Below, in pieces: positions 20,515-34,218 of a stretch of 64,000 nt of DNA. Positions within the stretch are counted from its first letter, which is position 1, and each line of letters starts with the position of its first letter. Both the position numbers and the translations under genes were made by a program. The stretch comes from Rugalucina vietnamica (lineage: Eukaryota > Mollusca > Bivalvia > Lucinida > Lucinidae). The stretch is taken from contig OZ024874.1 in assembly GCA_964017185.1 (NCBI GenBank), positions 35,192,721-35,256,720 on the forward strand, written 5' to 3'. The notes under the pieces are model-generated. The model was not told the DNA's origin. It did not search any database and saw only the letters and a list, made by a program, of their open reading frames with translations.

Positions 20515-21324
20515 TAGAAGTGAACATTTGTAAGTTGTGTGTATTTGATCGTACAATGGATATAATATTGGCGGTAGATGTTGATTTTCGACTTAATGCA
20601 GGCTGACCCAGGTTGGTATACGAGCGTTGTCTTTGGTTACATGAAAACAGAACGTAAAGACTAAATTGACCTCTAAGAATATTGCTTTTAGAGCGGTATT
20701 CCATTCGCAGTACCTGTTTTCCAGGAGCAAGTTAAAGAACAAAGGTTCTCATGCCTAGCAATTCATTGGACTATATTGGACTTGCAATATCCATGGACTA
20801 TAGGGGCCGCAGAACTCAGAAAAAATCAATACAATCCAATGGACTATATGGGCCTTGTGCAACATCCATGGACTCTACGGGCCGTAGCATTTTTTGGGTT
20901 AGGGTTAGGGTCAGGGTGTAAGCTGATGTGCGAAGATAAACAACTTGCCCATCTCGGCTATGACCTGATTTTTTTCTTTCTTCATGTTTTCCTTTTGTGT
21001 TCTCCTTTATATTATTAATGATAAAACTTGTCTCAGTTGGGGTCTATTCAGAGATGCTAATCTTTGATATTAGATAACACGAATTCATATGTAACGTTAG
21101 TTCGGACAAGCTTTATATGCTTTTTCATATAGATTTCGCGTGTTCCTTTATTTCTGACGAACAACACAATGTGTTCATATATATATATCACTAAGCATAA
21201 TGCCGTATGTAACTTCAGTTCGTAGACTGTTTTCATTGCTCTTAAGGGAACTCAATCTATAGTTCCATTTAGTTCGCACAAACAATATACTGTTTTCAGA
21301 TATATTAATTAACATAATTTCGTA

Positions 21325-23935
21325 CCCCTATCAGCGTTTTGGTCAAATAAGGTACGGTTTTGGGATTTTATTCAGGGTTTTTAAAAGAGTTTAGCCCAAT
21401 TGTTGTGAATCAATAATAAAATGCGTCAACCCCGACCATTTTGTGGGAGAGATTTGATTTTGATATAATTTGAACCCCTATCAGGGCTTTGGTCAAATCA
21501 CGTAGGGTTTTGGAATTTTATTCAGGGTTTGAAAAGAGTTTAGCCCAATTGTTGTGAATCAATCATAAAATGCGTCAACCCCGACCAATTTGGGGAGAAA
21601 TTTGATTTTCAATCGGATTTACTTGAAACCCCTATCAGGGCTTTGGTCAAATAACGTAGGGTTTTGGGATTTTATTTAGGGTTTGTAAAGAGTTTAGCCC
21701 AATTGTTGTGAATCAATAATAAAATGCGTCAACCCCGACCATTTTGGGGGAGAGATTTAGTTTTCGATATAATCTAAACCCCTATCAGGGCTTTGGTCAA
21801 ATCAAGTAGGGTTTTGGGATTTTATTTGGGGTTTGAAAGGAGTTTAGCTCAATTGTTGTGAATCAATAATAAAATGCGTCAACCCCGACCATTTTGTGGG
21901 AGAGATTTGATCTTCGATATAATTTGACCCCCTCCCTATCAGGGCTTTGGTCAAATCACGTAGAATTTGGGGATTTTATTCAGGGTTTGAAAAGAGTTTA
22001 GCCCAATGGTTGTGAATCAATCATAAAATGCGTCAACCCCGACCATTTTGGGGAGAAATTAAAATTTTCAATCTAACTTACTTGAAACCCCTATCAGGGC
22101 TTCGGTCAAATAACGTAGGGTTTTGGGATTTTAATTAGGGTTTGTAAAGAGTTTAGCCCAATTGTTGTGAATCAATAATAAAATGCGTCAACCCCGACCA
22201 TTTTGGGGGAGATATTTAGTTTTCGATATAATCTAAACCCCTATCAGGGCTTTGGTCAAATCACGTAGGGTTTGGGGATTTTATTTAGGGTTTGAAAAGA
22301 GTTTAGCTCAATTGTTGTGAATCAATAATAAAATGCGTCAACCCCGACCATTTTGTGGGAGAGATTTGATCTTGGATATAATTTGAACCCCTCCCTATCA
22401 GGGCTTTGGTCAAATCACGTAGGGTTTTGGAATTTTATTCAGGGTTTGAAAAGAGTTTAGCCCAATGGTTGTGAATCAATCATAAAATGCGTCAACCCCG
22501 ACCATTTTGGGGAGAAATTAAATTTCCAGTCTAATTTACTGGAAACCCCTATCAGGGCTTCGGTCAAATAACGTAGGGTTTTGGGATTTTATTTAGGGTT
22601 TATAAAGAGTTTAGCCCAATTGTTGTGAATCAATAATAAAATGCGTCAACCCCGACCATTTTGGGGGAGATATTTAGTTTTCGATATAATCTAAACCCCT
22701 ATCAGGGCTTTGGTCAAATCACGTAGGGTTTGGGGATTTTATTTAGGGTTTGAAAAGAGTTTAGCTCAATTGTTGTGAATCAATAATAAAATGCGTCAAC
22801 CCCGACCATTTTGTGGGAGAGATTTGATCTTGGATATAATTTGAACCCCTCCCTATCAGGGCTTTGGTCAAATCACGTAGGGTTTGTGGATTTTATTCAG
22901 GGTTTGAAAAGAGTTTAGCCCAATGGTTGTGAATCAATCATAAAATGCGTCAACCCCGACCATTTTGGGGAGAAATTAAATTTTCAATCTAATTTACTGG
23001 AAACCCCTATCAGGGCTTCGGTCAAATAACGTAGGGTTTTGGTATTTTATTTAGGGTTTGTAAAGAGTTTAGCCCAATTGTTGTGAATCAATAATAAAAT
23101 GCGTCAACCCCGACCATTTTGGGGGAGATATTTAGTTTTCGATATAATCTAAACCCCTACCAGGGCTTTGGTCAAATCACGTAGGGTTTTGGGATTTTAT
23201 TAAAGGTTTGAAAAGAGTTTAGCTCAACTGTTGTGAATCAATAATAAAATGAGTCAACCCCGACCATTTTGTGGGAGAGATTTGATCTTCGATATAATTT
23301 GAAATCCTCCCTATCAGGGCATTGGTCAAATCACGTAGGATTTTGGGATTTTATTCAGGGTTTGAAAAGAGTTTAGCCCAATTGTTGTGAATCAATCATA
23401 AAATGCGTCAACCCCGACCATTTTGGGGAGAAATTAAATTTTCAATCTAATTTTCTTGAAACCCCTATCAGGGCTTCGGTCAAATAACGTAGGGTTTTGG
23501 GATTTTATTTAGGGTTTGAAAAGAGTTTAGCCCAATTGTTGTGAATCAATAATAAAATGCGTCAACCCCGACCATTTTGGGGGAGATATTTAGTTTTCGA
23601 TATGATCTAAACCCCTATCAGGGCTTTGGTCAAATCACGTAGGGTTTTGGGATTTTATTTAGGGTTTGAAAAGAGTTAAGCTCAATTGTTGTGAATCAAT
23701 AATAAAATGCGTCAACCCCGACCATTTTGTGGGAGAGATTTGATCTTCGATATAATTTGAACCCCTCCCTATCAGGGCTTTGGTCAAATCACGTAGGGTT
23801 TTGGGATTTTATTCAGGGTTTGAAAAGAGTTTAGCCCAATTGTTGTGAATCAATCATAAAATGCGTCAACCCCGACCATTTTGGGGAGAAATTAAAATTT
23901 TCAATCTGATTTACTTGAAACCCCTATCAGGGCTT
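21325..23935 (+). repeat. Satellite block of U6 (17 monomers)
   Basis: 2611 bp, same monomer order as U3; the first monomer has GGTACGG where most units have CGTACGG. Confidence 0.95.
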
Positions 23936-24111
23936 AGGTTTAGGGTTAGGGTTAGGGTTAGGGTTAGGGTTAGAGTTAGGGTTAGGGTTAGGGAGAGGGT
24001 TAGGGTTAGGGTTAGGGTTAGGGTTAGGGTTAGGTTAGCGTTAGGGATAGGGTTAGGGTTAGGGTTAGGGTTAGGGTTGGGTTAGGGTTAGGGTTAGGGT
24101 TAGGGTTAGGG
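23936..24111 (+). repeat. Telomeric TTAGGG tract, U6 (176 bp)
   Basis: Same variant order, with one extra canonical repeat between the GGGAGAGGG and TTAGG variants; five repeats follow TTGGG. Confidence 0.97.
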
Positions 24112-24770
24112 TATAAGCGGGTGTGCGAAGATGGGCAACTTGCCCATCTTGGTTATGATCTGATTTTTTTTTTATTTCTGCATTTGTTCTTTTTTGTTCT
24201 CCTTTATATTATTAATGATAAAACATGTCCCATTTGGGGTCTATTCAGAGAGGGTTAGGGTTAGGATTAGGGTATAAGCTGATGTACGAAGATGGGCAAC
24301 CAGCCCATCTTGGTTATGATCTGATTCTTTTCTTTCTACATTTTTTTTTTATTTCTTTTTCCCCCCTTTTTTGTTCGCCTTTATATTATCAGTGATAAAC
24401 CTTGTCTCAGTTTGGGTCCATTCAGAGATGCTAATCTTTAATATTAAATAACATGAATTCGTATGTAACGTAGGGTTAGGGTTAAGGTTAGGCGCTTGAA
24501 ACACACCTTGTTTGATTGTGCGCACTTTCAATCTTCTGGCAACATGTAGCCCTTATGACGTCAATCTCGCTTGTCATTCAAAATTTGAGCAAGCATTGTA
24601 TTTGAGCATACTTTGCGCGGCTGACAGTGAGTGGCCATCCACGATTTTTCAGTATAGATGTGCCTACGCTTAAGACAATGCTTAACTGGTGTGTGCTTCC
24701 AAGAGAAGTAAGTAAAATATAAAGGTTGGACACTTTGGAAGTAGTTAAATCATTCAAAGGGAGATAGTAT

Positions 24771-24816
24771 GGACCATATTGCACAATTTCGGGTAATGAG
24801 CCCTCATCAGTAGCCC
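24771..24816 (-). ncRNA. Type I hammerhead ribozyme, U6
   Basis: Identical to the U1 motif; predicted cleavage between 24777 and 24776. Confidence 0.85.
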
Positions 24817-25626
24817 TAGAAGTGAACATTTGTAAGTTGTGTGTATTTGATCGTACAATGGATATAATATTGGCGGTAGATGTTGATTTTCGACTTAATG
24901 CAGGCTGACCCAGGTTGGTATACGAGCGTTGTCTTTGGTTACATGAAAACAGAACGTAAAGACTAAATTGACCTCTAAGAATATTGCTTTTAGAGCGGTA
25001 TTCCATTCGCAGTACCTGTTTTCCAGGAGCAAGTTAAAGAACAAAGGTTCTCATGCCTAGCAATTCATTGGACTATATTGGACTTGCAATATCCATGGAC
25101 TATAGGGGCCGCAGAACTCAGAAAAAATCAATACAATCCAATGGACTATATGGGCCTTGTGCAACATCCATGGACTCTACGGGCCGTAGCATTTTTTGGG
25201 TTAGGGTTAGGGTCAGGGTGTAAGCTGATGTGCGAAGATAAACAACTTGCCCATCTCGGCTATGACCTGATTTTTTTCTTTCTTCATGTTTTCCTTTTGT
25301 GTTCTCCTTTATATTATTAATGATAAAACTTGTCTCAGTTGGGGTCTATTCAGAGATGCTAATCTTTGATATTAGATAACACGAATTCATATGTAACGTT
25401 AGTTCGGACAAGCTTTATATGCTTTTTCATATAGATTTCGCGTGTTCCTTTATTTCTGACGAACAACACAATGTGTTCATATATATATATCACTAAGCAT
25501 AATGCCGTATGTAACTTCAGTTCGTAGACTGTTTTCATTGCTCTTAAGGGAACTCAATCTATAGTTCCATTTAGTTCGCACAAACAATATACTGTTTTCA
25601 GATATATTAATTAACATAATTTCGTA

Positions 25627-28237
25627 CCCCTATCAGCGTTTTGGTCAAATAAGGTACGGTTTTGGGATTTTATTCAGGGTTTTTAAAAGAGTTTAGCCCA
25701 ATTGTTGTGAATCAATAATAAAATGCGTCAACCCCGACCATTTTGTGGGAGAGATTTGATTTTGATATAATTTGAACCCCTATCAGGGCTTTGGTCAAAT
25801 CACGTAGGGTTTTGGAATTTTATTCAGGGTTTGAAAAGAGTTTAGCCCAATTGTTGTGAATCAATCATAAAATGCGTCAACCCCGACCAATTTGGGGAGA
25901 AATTTGATTTTCAATCGGATTTACTTGAAACCCCTATCAGGGCTTTGGTCAAATAACGTAGGGTTTTGGGATTTTATTTAGGGTTTGTAAAGAGTTTAGC
26001 CCAATTGTTGTGAATCAATAATAAAATGCGTCAACCCCGACCATTTTGGGGGAGAGATTTAGTTTTCGATATAATCTAAACCCCTATCAGGGCTTTGGTC
26101 AAATCAAGTAGGGTTTTGGGATTTTATTTGGGGTTTGAAAGGAGTTTAGCTCAATTGTTGTGAATCAATAATAAAATGCGTCAACCCCGACCATTTTGTG
26201 GGAGAGATTTGATCTTCGATATAATTTGACCCCCTCCCTATCAGGGCTTTGGTCAAATCACGTAGAATTTGGGGATTTTATTCAGGGTTTGAAAAGAGTT
26301 TAGCCCAATGGTTGTGAATCAATCATAAAATGCGTCAACCCCGACCATTTTGGGGAGAAATTAAAATTTTCAATCTAACTTACTTGAAACCCCTATCAGG
26401 GCTTCGGTCAAATAACGTAGGGTTTTGGGATTTTAATTAGGGTTTGTAAAGAGTTTAGCCCAATTGTTGTGAATCAATAATAAAATGCGTCAACCCCGAC
26501 CATTTTGGGGGAGATATTTAGTTTTCGATATAATCTAAACCCCTATCAGGGCTTTGGTCAAATCACGTAGGGTTTGGGGATTTTATTTAGGGTTTGAAAA
26601 GAGTTTAGCTCAATTGTTGTGAATCAATAATAAAATGCGTCAACCCCGACCATTTTGTGGGAGAGATTTGATCTTGGATATAATTTGAACCCCTCCCTAT
26701 CAGGGCTTTGGTCAAATCACGTAGGGTTTTGGAATTTTATTCAGGGTTTGAAAAGAGTTTAGCCCAATGGTTGTGAATCAATCATAAAATGCGTCAACCC
26801 CGACCATTTTGGGGAGAAATTAAATTTCCAGTCTAATTTACTGGAAACCCCTATCAGGGCTTCGGTCAAATAACGTAGGGTTTTGGGATTTTATTTAGGG
26901 TTTATAAAGAGTTTAGCCCAATTGTTGTGAATCAATAATAAAATGCGTCAACCCCGACCATTTTGGGGGAGATATTTAGTTTTCGATATAATCTAAACCC
27001 CTATCAGGGCTTTGGTCAAATCACGTAGGGTTTGGGGATTTTATTTAGGGTTTGAAAAGAGTTTAGCTCAATTGTTGTGAATCAATAATAAAATGCGTCA
27101 ACCCCGACCATTTTGTGGGAGAGATTTGATCTTGGATATAATTTGAACCCCTCCCTATCAGGGCTTTGGTCAAATCACGTAGGGTTTGTGGATTTTATTC
27201 AGGGTTTGAAAAGAGTTTAGCCCAATGGTTGTGAATCAATCATAAAATGCGTCAACCCCGACCATTTTGGGGAGAAATTAAATTTTCAATCTAATTTACT
27301 GGAAACCCCTATCAGGGCTTCGGTCAAATAACGTAGGGTTTTGGTATTTTATTTAGGGTTTGTAAAGAGTTTAGCCCAATTGTTGTGAATCAATAATAAA
27401 ATGCGTCAACCCCGACCATTTTGGGGGAGATATTTAGTTTTCGATATAATCTAAACCCCTACCAGGGCTTTGGTCAAATCACGTAGGGTTTTGGGATTTT
27501 ATTAAAGGTTTGAAAAGAGTTTAGCTCAACTGTTGTGAATCAATAATAAAATGAGTCAACCCCGACCATTTTGTGGGAGAGATTTGATCTTCGATATAAT
27601 TTGAAATCCTCCCTATCAGGGCATTGGTCAAATCACGTAGGATTTTGGGATTTTATTCAGGGTTTGAAAAGAGTTTAGCCCAATTGTTGTGAATCAATCA
27701 TAAAATGCGTCAACCCCGACCATTTTGGGGAGAAATTAAATTTTCAATCTAATTTTCTTGAAACCCCTATCAGGGCTTCGGTCAAATAACGTAGGGTTTT
27801 GGGATTTTATTTAGGGTTTGAAAAGAGTTTAGCCCAATTGTTGTGAATCAATAATAAAATGCGTCAACCCCGACCATTTTGGGGGAGATATTTAGTTTTC
27901 GATATGATCTAAACCCCTATCAGGGCTTTGGTCAAATCACGTAGGGTTTTGGGATTTTATTTAGGGTTTGAAAAGAGTTAAGCTCAATTGTTGTGAATCA
28001 ATAATAAAATGCGTCAACCCCGACCATTTTGTGGGAGAGATTTGATCTTCGATATAATTTGAACCCCTCCCTATCAGGGCTTTGGTCAAATCACGTAGGG
28101 TTTTGGGATTTTATTCAGGGTTTGAAAAGAGTTTAGCCCAATTGTTGTGAATCAATCATAAAATGCGTCAACCCCGACCATTTTGGGGAGAAATTAAAAT
28201 TTTCAATCTGATTTACTTGAAACCCCTATCAGGGCTT
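25627..28237 (+). repeat. Satellite block of U7 (17 monomers)
   Basis: 2611 bp, same monomer order as U3; shares the GGTACGG variant with U6. Confidence 0.95.
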
Positions 28238-28407
28238 AGGTTTAGGGTTAGGGTTAGGGTTAGGGTTAGGGTTAGAGTTAGGGTTAGGGTTAGGGAGAGG
28301 GTTAGGGTTAGGGTTAGGGTTAGGGTTAGGTTAGCGTTAGGGATAGGGTTAGGGTTAGGGTTAGGGTTAGGGTTGGGTTAGGGTTAGGGTTAGGGTTAGG
28401 GTTAGGG
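28238..28407 (+). repeat. Telomeric TTAGGG tract, U7 (170 bp)
   Basis: Same variant order; five canonical repeats follow TTGGG. This is the commonest length. Confidence 0.97.
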
Positions 28408-29066
28408 TATAAGCGGGTGTGCGAAGATGGGCAACTTGCCCATCTTGGTTATGATCTGATTTTTTTTTTATTTCTGCATTTGTTCTTTTTTGTTCTCCTT
28501 TATATTATTAATGATAAAACATGTCCCATTTGGGGTCTATTCAGAGAGGGTTAGGGTTAGGATTAGGGTATAAGCTGATGTACGAAGATGGGCAACCAGC
28601 CCATCTTGGTTATGATCTGATTCTTTTCTTTCTACATTTTTTTTTTATTTCTTTTTCCCCCCTTTTTTGTTCGCCTTTATATTATCAGTGATAAACCTTG
28701 TCTCAGTTTGGGTCCATTCAGAGATGCTAATCTTTAATATTAAATAACATGAATTCGTATGTAACGTAGGGTTAGGGTTAAGGTTAGGCGCTTGAAACAC
28801 ACCTTGTTTGATTGTGCGCACTTTCAATCTTCTGGCAACATGTAGCCCTTATGACGTCAATCTCGCTTGTCATTCAAAATTTGAGCAAGCATTGTATTTG
28901 AGCATACTTTGCGCGGCTGACAGTGAGTGGCCATCCACGATTTTTCAGTATAGATGTGCCTACGCTTAAGACAATGCTTAACTGGTGTGTGCTTCCAAGA
29001 GAAGTAAGTAAAATATAAAGGTTGGACACTTTGGAAGTAGTTAAATCATTCAAAGGGAGATAGTAT

Positions 29067-29112
29067 GGACCATATTGCACAATTTCGGGTAATGAGCCCT
29101 CATCAGTAGCCC
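29067..29112 (-). ncRNA. Type I hammerhead ribozyme, U7
   Basis: Identical to the U1 motif; predicted cleavage between 29073 and 29072. Confidence 0.85.
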
Positions 29113-29922
29113 TAGAAGTGAACATTTGTAAGTTGTGTGTATTTGATCGTACAATGGATATAATATTGGCGGTAGATGTTGATTTTCGACTTAATGCAGG
29201 CTGACCCAGGTTGGTATACGAGCGTTGTCTTTGGTTACATGAAAACAGAACGTAAAGACTAAATTGACCTCTAAGAATATTGCTTTTAGAGCGGTATTCC
29301 ATTCGCAGTACCTGTTTTCCAGGAGCAAGTTAAAGAACAAAGGTTCTCATGCCTAGCAATTCATTGGACTATATTGGACTTGCAATATCCATGGACTATA
29401 GGGGCCGCAGAACTCAGAAAAAATCAATACAATCCAATGGACTATATGGGCCTTGTGCAACATCCATGGACTCTACGGGCCGTAGCATTTTTTGGGTTAG
29501 GGTTAGGGTCAGGGTGTAAGCTGATGTGCGAAGATAAACAACTTGCCCATCTCGGCTATGACCTGATTTTTTTCTTTCTTCATGTTTTCCTTTTGTGTTC
29601 TCCTTTATATTATTAATGATAAAACTTGTCTCAGTTGGGGTCTATTCAGAGATGCTAATCTTTGATATTAGATAACACGAATTCATATGTAACGTTAGTT
29701 CGGACAAGCTTTATATGCTTTTTCATATAGATTTCGCGTGTTCCTTTATTTCTGACGAACAACACAATGTGTTCATATATATATATCACTAAGCATAATG
29801 CCGTATGTAACTTCAGTTCGTAGACTGTTTTCATTGCTCTTAAGGGAACTCAATCTATAGTTCCATTTAGTTCGCACAAACAATATACTGTTTTCAGATA
29901 TATTAATTAACATAATTTCGTA

Positions 29923-32533
29923 CCCCTATCAGCGTTTTGGTCAAATAACGTACGGTTTTGGGATTTTATTCAGGGTTTTTAAAAGAGTTTAGCCCAATTG
30001 TTGTGAATCAATAATAAAATGCGTCAACCCCGACCATTTTGTGGGAGAGATTTGATTTTGATATAATTTGAACCCCTATCAGGGCTTTGGTCAAATCACG
30101 TAGGGTTTTGGAATTTTATTCAGGGTTTGAAAAGAGTTTAGCCCAATTGTTGTGAATCAATCATAAAATGCGTCAACCCCGACCAATTTGGGGAGAAATT
30201 TGATTTTCAATCGGATTTACTTGAAACCCCTATCAGGGCTTTGGTCAAATAACGTAGGGTTTTGGGATTTTATTTAGGGTTTGTAAAGAGTTTAGCCCAA
30301 TTGTTGTGAATCAATAATAAAATGCGTCAACCCCGACCATTTTGGGGGAGAGATTTAGTTTTCGATATAATCTAAACCCCTATCAGGGCTTTGGTCAAAT
30401 CAAGTAGGGTTTTGGGATTTTATTTGGGGTTTGAAAGGAGTTTAGCTCAATTGTTGTGAATCAATAATAAAATGCGTCAACCCCGACCATTTTGTGGGAG
30501 AGATTTGATCTTCGATATAATTTGACCCCCTCCCTATCAGGGCTTTGGTCAAATCACGTAGAATTTGGGGATTTTATTCAGGGTTTGAAAAGAGTTTAGC
30601 CCAATGGTTGTGAATCAATCATAAAATGCGTCAACCCCGACCATTTTGGGGAGAAATTAAAATTTTCAATCTAACTTACTTGAAACCCCTATCAGGGCTT
30701 CGGTCAAATAACGTAGGGTTTTGGGATTTTAATTAGGGTTTGTAAAGAGTTTAGCCCAATTGTTGTGAATCAATAATAAAATGCGTCAACCCCGACCATT
30801 TTGGGGGAGATATTTAGTTTTCGATATAATCTAAACCCCTATCAGGGCTTTGGTCAAATCACGTAGGGTTTGGGGATTTTATTTAGGGTTTGAAAAGAGT
30901 TTAGCTCAATTGTTGTGAATCAATAATAAAATGCGTCAACCCCGACCATTTTGTGGGAGAGATTTGATCTTGGATATAATTTGAACCCCTCCCTATCAGG
31001 GCTTTGGTCAAATCACGTAGGGTTTTGGAATTTTATTCAGGGTTTGAAAAGAGTTTAGCCCAATGGTTGTGAATCAATCATAAAATGCGTCAACCCCGAC
31101 CATTTTGGGGAGAAATTAAATTTCCAGTCTAATTTACTGGAAACCCCTATCAGGGCTTCGGTCAAATAACGTAGGGTTTTGGGATTTTATTTAGGGTTTA
31201 TAAAGAGTTTAGCCCAATTGTTGTGAATCAATAATAAAATGCGTCAACCCCGACCATTTTGGGGGAGATATTTAGTTTTCGATATAATCTAAACCCCTAT
31301 CAGGGCTTTGGTCAAATCACGTAGGGTTTGGGGATTTTATTTAGGGTTTGAAAAGAGTTTAGCTCAATTGTTGTGAATCAATAATAAAATGCGTCAACCC
31401 CGACCATTTTGTGGGAGAGATTTGATCTTGGATATAATTTGAACCCCTCCCTATCAGGGCTTTGGTCAAATCACGTAGGGTTTGTGGATTTTATTCAGGG
31501 TTTGAAAAGAGTTTAGCCCAATGGTTGTGAATCAATCATAAAATGCGTCAACCCCGACCATTTTGGGGAGAAATTAAATTTTCAATCTAATTTACTGGAA
31601 ACCCCTATCAGGGCTTCGGTCAAATAACGTAGGGTTTTGGTATTTTATTTAGGGTTTGTAAAGAGTTTAGCCCAATTGTTGTGAATCAATAATAAAATGC
31701 GTCAACCCCGACCATTTTGGGGGAGATATTTAGTTTTCGATATAATCTAAACCCCTACCAGGGCTTTGGTCAAATCACGTAGGGTTTTGGGATTTTATTA
31801 AAGGTTTGAAAAGAGTTTAGCTCAACTGTTGTGAATCAATAATAAAATGAGTCAACCCCGACCATTTTGTGGGAGAGATTTGATCTTCGATATAATTTGA
31901 AATCCTCCCTATCAGGGCATTGGTCAAATCACGTAGGATTTTGGGATTTTATTCAGGGTTTGAAAAGAGTTTAGCCCAATTGTTGTGAATCAATCATAAA
32001 ATGCGTCAACCCCGACCATTTTGGGGAGAAATTAAATTTTCAATCTAATTTTCTTGAAACCCCTATCAGGGCTTCGGTCAAATAACGTAGGGTTTTGGGA
32101 TTTTATTTAGGGTTTGAAAAGAGTTTAGCCCAATTGTTGTGAATCAATAATAAAATGCGTCAACCCCGACCATTTTGGGGGAGATATTTAGTTTTCGATA
32201 TGATCTAAACCCCTATCAGGGCTTTGGTCAAATCACGTAGGGTTTTGGGATTTTATTTAGGGTTTGAAAAGAGTTAAGCTCAATTGTTGTGAATCAATAA
32301 TAAAATGCGTCAACCCCGACCATTTTGTGGGAGAGATTTGATCTTCGATATAATTTGAACCCCTCCCTATCAGGGCTTTGGTCAAATCACGTAGGGTTTT
32401 GGGATTTTATTCAGGGTTTGAAAAGAGTTTAGCCCAATTGTTGTGAATCAATCATAAAATGCGTCAACCCCGACCATTTTGGGGAGAAATTAAAATTTTC
32501 AATCTGATTTACTTGAAACCCCTATCAGGGCTT
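29923..32533 (+). repeat. Satellite block of U8 (17 monomers)
   Basis: 2611 bp, same monomer order as U3; no private change noticed. Confidence 0.95.
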
Positions 32534-32703
32534 AGGTTTAGGGTTAGGGTTAGGGTTAGGGTTAGGGTTAGAGTTAGGGTTAGGGTTAGGGAGAGGGTTA
32601 GGGTTAGGGTTAGGGTTAGGGTTAGGTTAGCGTTAGGGATAGGGTTAGGGTTAGGGTTAGGGTTAGGGTTGGGTTAGGGTTAGGGTTAGGGTTAGGGTTA
32701 GGG
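32534..32703 (+). repeat. Telomeric TTAGGG tract, U8 (170 bp)
   Basis: Same variant order and length as U7. Confidence 0.97.
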
Positions 32704-33362
32704 TATAAGCGGGTGTGCGAAGATGGGCAACTTGCCCATCTTGGTTATGATCTGATTTTTTTTTTATTTCTGCATTTGTTCTTTTTTGTTCTCCTTTATA
32801 TTATTAATGATAAAACATGTCCCATTTGGGGTCTATTCAGAGAGGGTTAGGGTTAGGATTAGGGTATAAGCTGATGTACGAAGATGGGCAACCAGCCCAT
32901 CTTGGTTATGATCTGATTCTTTTCTTTCTACATTTTTTTTTTATTTCTTTTTCCCCCCTTTTTTGTTCGCCTTTATATTATCAGTGATAAACCTTGTCTC
33001 AGTTTGGGTCCATTCAGAGATGCTAATCTTTAATATTAAATAACATGAATTCGTATGTAACGTAGGGTTAGGGTTAAGGTTAGGCGCTTGAAACACACCT
33101 TGTTTGATTGTGCGCACTTTCAATCTTCTGGCAACATGTAGCCCTTATGACGTCAATCTCGCTTGTCATTCAAAATTTGAGCAAGCATTGTATTTGAGCA
33201 TACTTTGCGCGGCTGACAGTGAGTGGCCATCCACGATTTTTCAGTATAGATGTGCCTACGCTTAAGACAATGCTTAACTGGTGTGTGCTTCCAAGAGAAG
33301 TAAGTAAAATATAAAGGTTGGACACTTTGGAAGTAGTTAAATCATTCAAAGGGAGATAGTAT

Positions 33363-33408
33363 GGACCATATTGCACAATTTCGGGTAATGAGCCCTCATC
33401 AGTAGCCC
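33363..33408 (-). ncRNA. Type I hammerhead ribozyme, U8
   Basis: Identical to the U1 motif; predicted cleavage between 33369 and 33368. Confidence 0.85.
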
Positions 33409-34218
33409 TAGAAGTGAACATTTGTAAGTTGTGTGTATTTGATCGTACAATGGATATAATATTGGCGGTAGATGTTGATTTTCGACTTAATGCAGGCTGA
33501 CCCAGGTTGGTATACGAGCGTTGTCTTTGGTTACATGAAAACAGAACGTAAAGACTAAATTGACCTCTAAGAATATTGCTTTTAGAGCGGTATTCCATTC
33601 GCAGTACCTGTTTTCCAGGAGCAAGTTAAAGAACAAAGGTTCTCATGCCTAGCAATTCATTGGACTATATTGGACTTGCAATATCCATGGACTATAGGGG
33701 CCGCAGAACTCAGAAAAAATCAATACAATCCAATGGACTATATGGGCCTTGTGCAACATCCATGGACTCTACGGGCCGTAGCATTTTTTGGGTTAGGGTT
33801 AGGGTCAGGGTGTAAGCTGATGTGCGAAGATAAACAACTTGCCCATCTCGGCTATGACCTGATTTTTTTCTTTCTTCATGTTTTCCTTTTGTGTTCTCCT
33901 TTATATTATTAATGATAAAACTTGTCTCAGTTGGGGTCTATTCAGAGATGCTAATCTTTGATATTAGATAACACGAATTCATATGTAACGTTAGTTCGGA
34001 CAAGCTTTATATGCTTTTTCATATAGATTTCGCGTGTTCCTTTATTTCTGACGAACAACACAATGTGTTCATATATATATATCACTAAGCATAATGCCGT
34101 ATGTAACTTCAGTTCGTAGACTGTTTTCATTGCTCTTAAGGGAACTCAATCTATAGTTCCATTTAGTTCGCACAAACAATATACTGTTTTCAGATATATT
34201 AATTAACATAATTTCGTA

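Larger units (their letters stand above)
17035..21324. repeat. Megasatellite unit U5 (4290 bp)
   Basis: Satellite 17035-19645, telomeric tract 19646-19809, right half 19810-21324. A private C-to-A change lies near 18173. U2-U5 alternate 4308/4290/4308/4290 bp. Confidence 0.97.
21325..25626. repeat. Megasatellite unit U6 (4302 bp)
   Basis: Satellite 21325-23935, telomeric tract 23936-24111, right half 24112-25626. It shares a C-to-G change in the first monomer (21351) only with U7. It has one extra TTAGGG in the first half of its telomeric tract. Confidence 0.97.
25627..29922. repeat. Megasatellite unit U7 (4296 bp)
   Basis: Satellite 25627-28237, telomeric tract 28238-28407, right half 28408-29922. 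It shares the first-monomer C-to-G change (25653) with U6 alone. Confidence 0.97.
29923..34218. repeat. Megasatellite unit U8 (4296 bp)
   Basis: Satellite 29923-32533, telomeric tract 32534-32703, right half 32704-34218. I noticed no private change, so it is close to a consensus unit. Confidence 0.97.
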
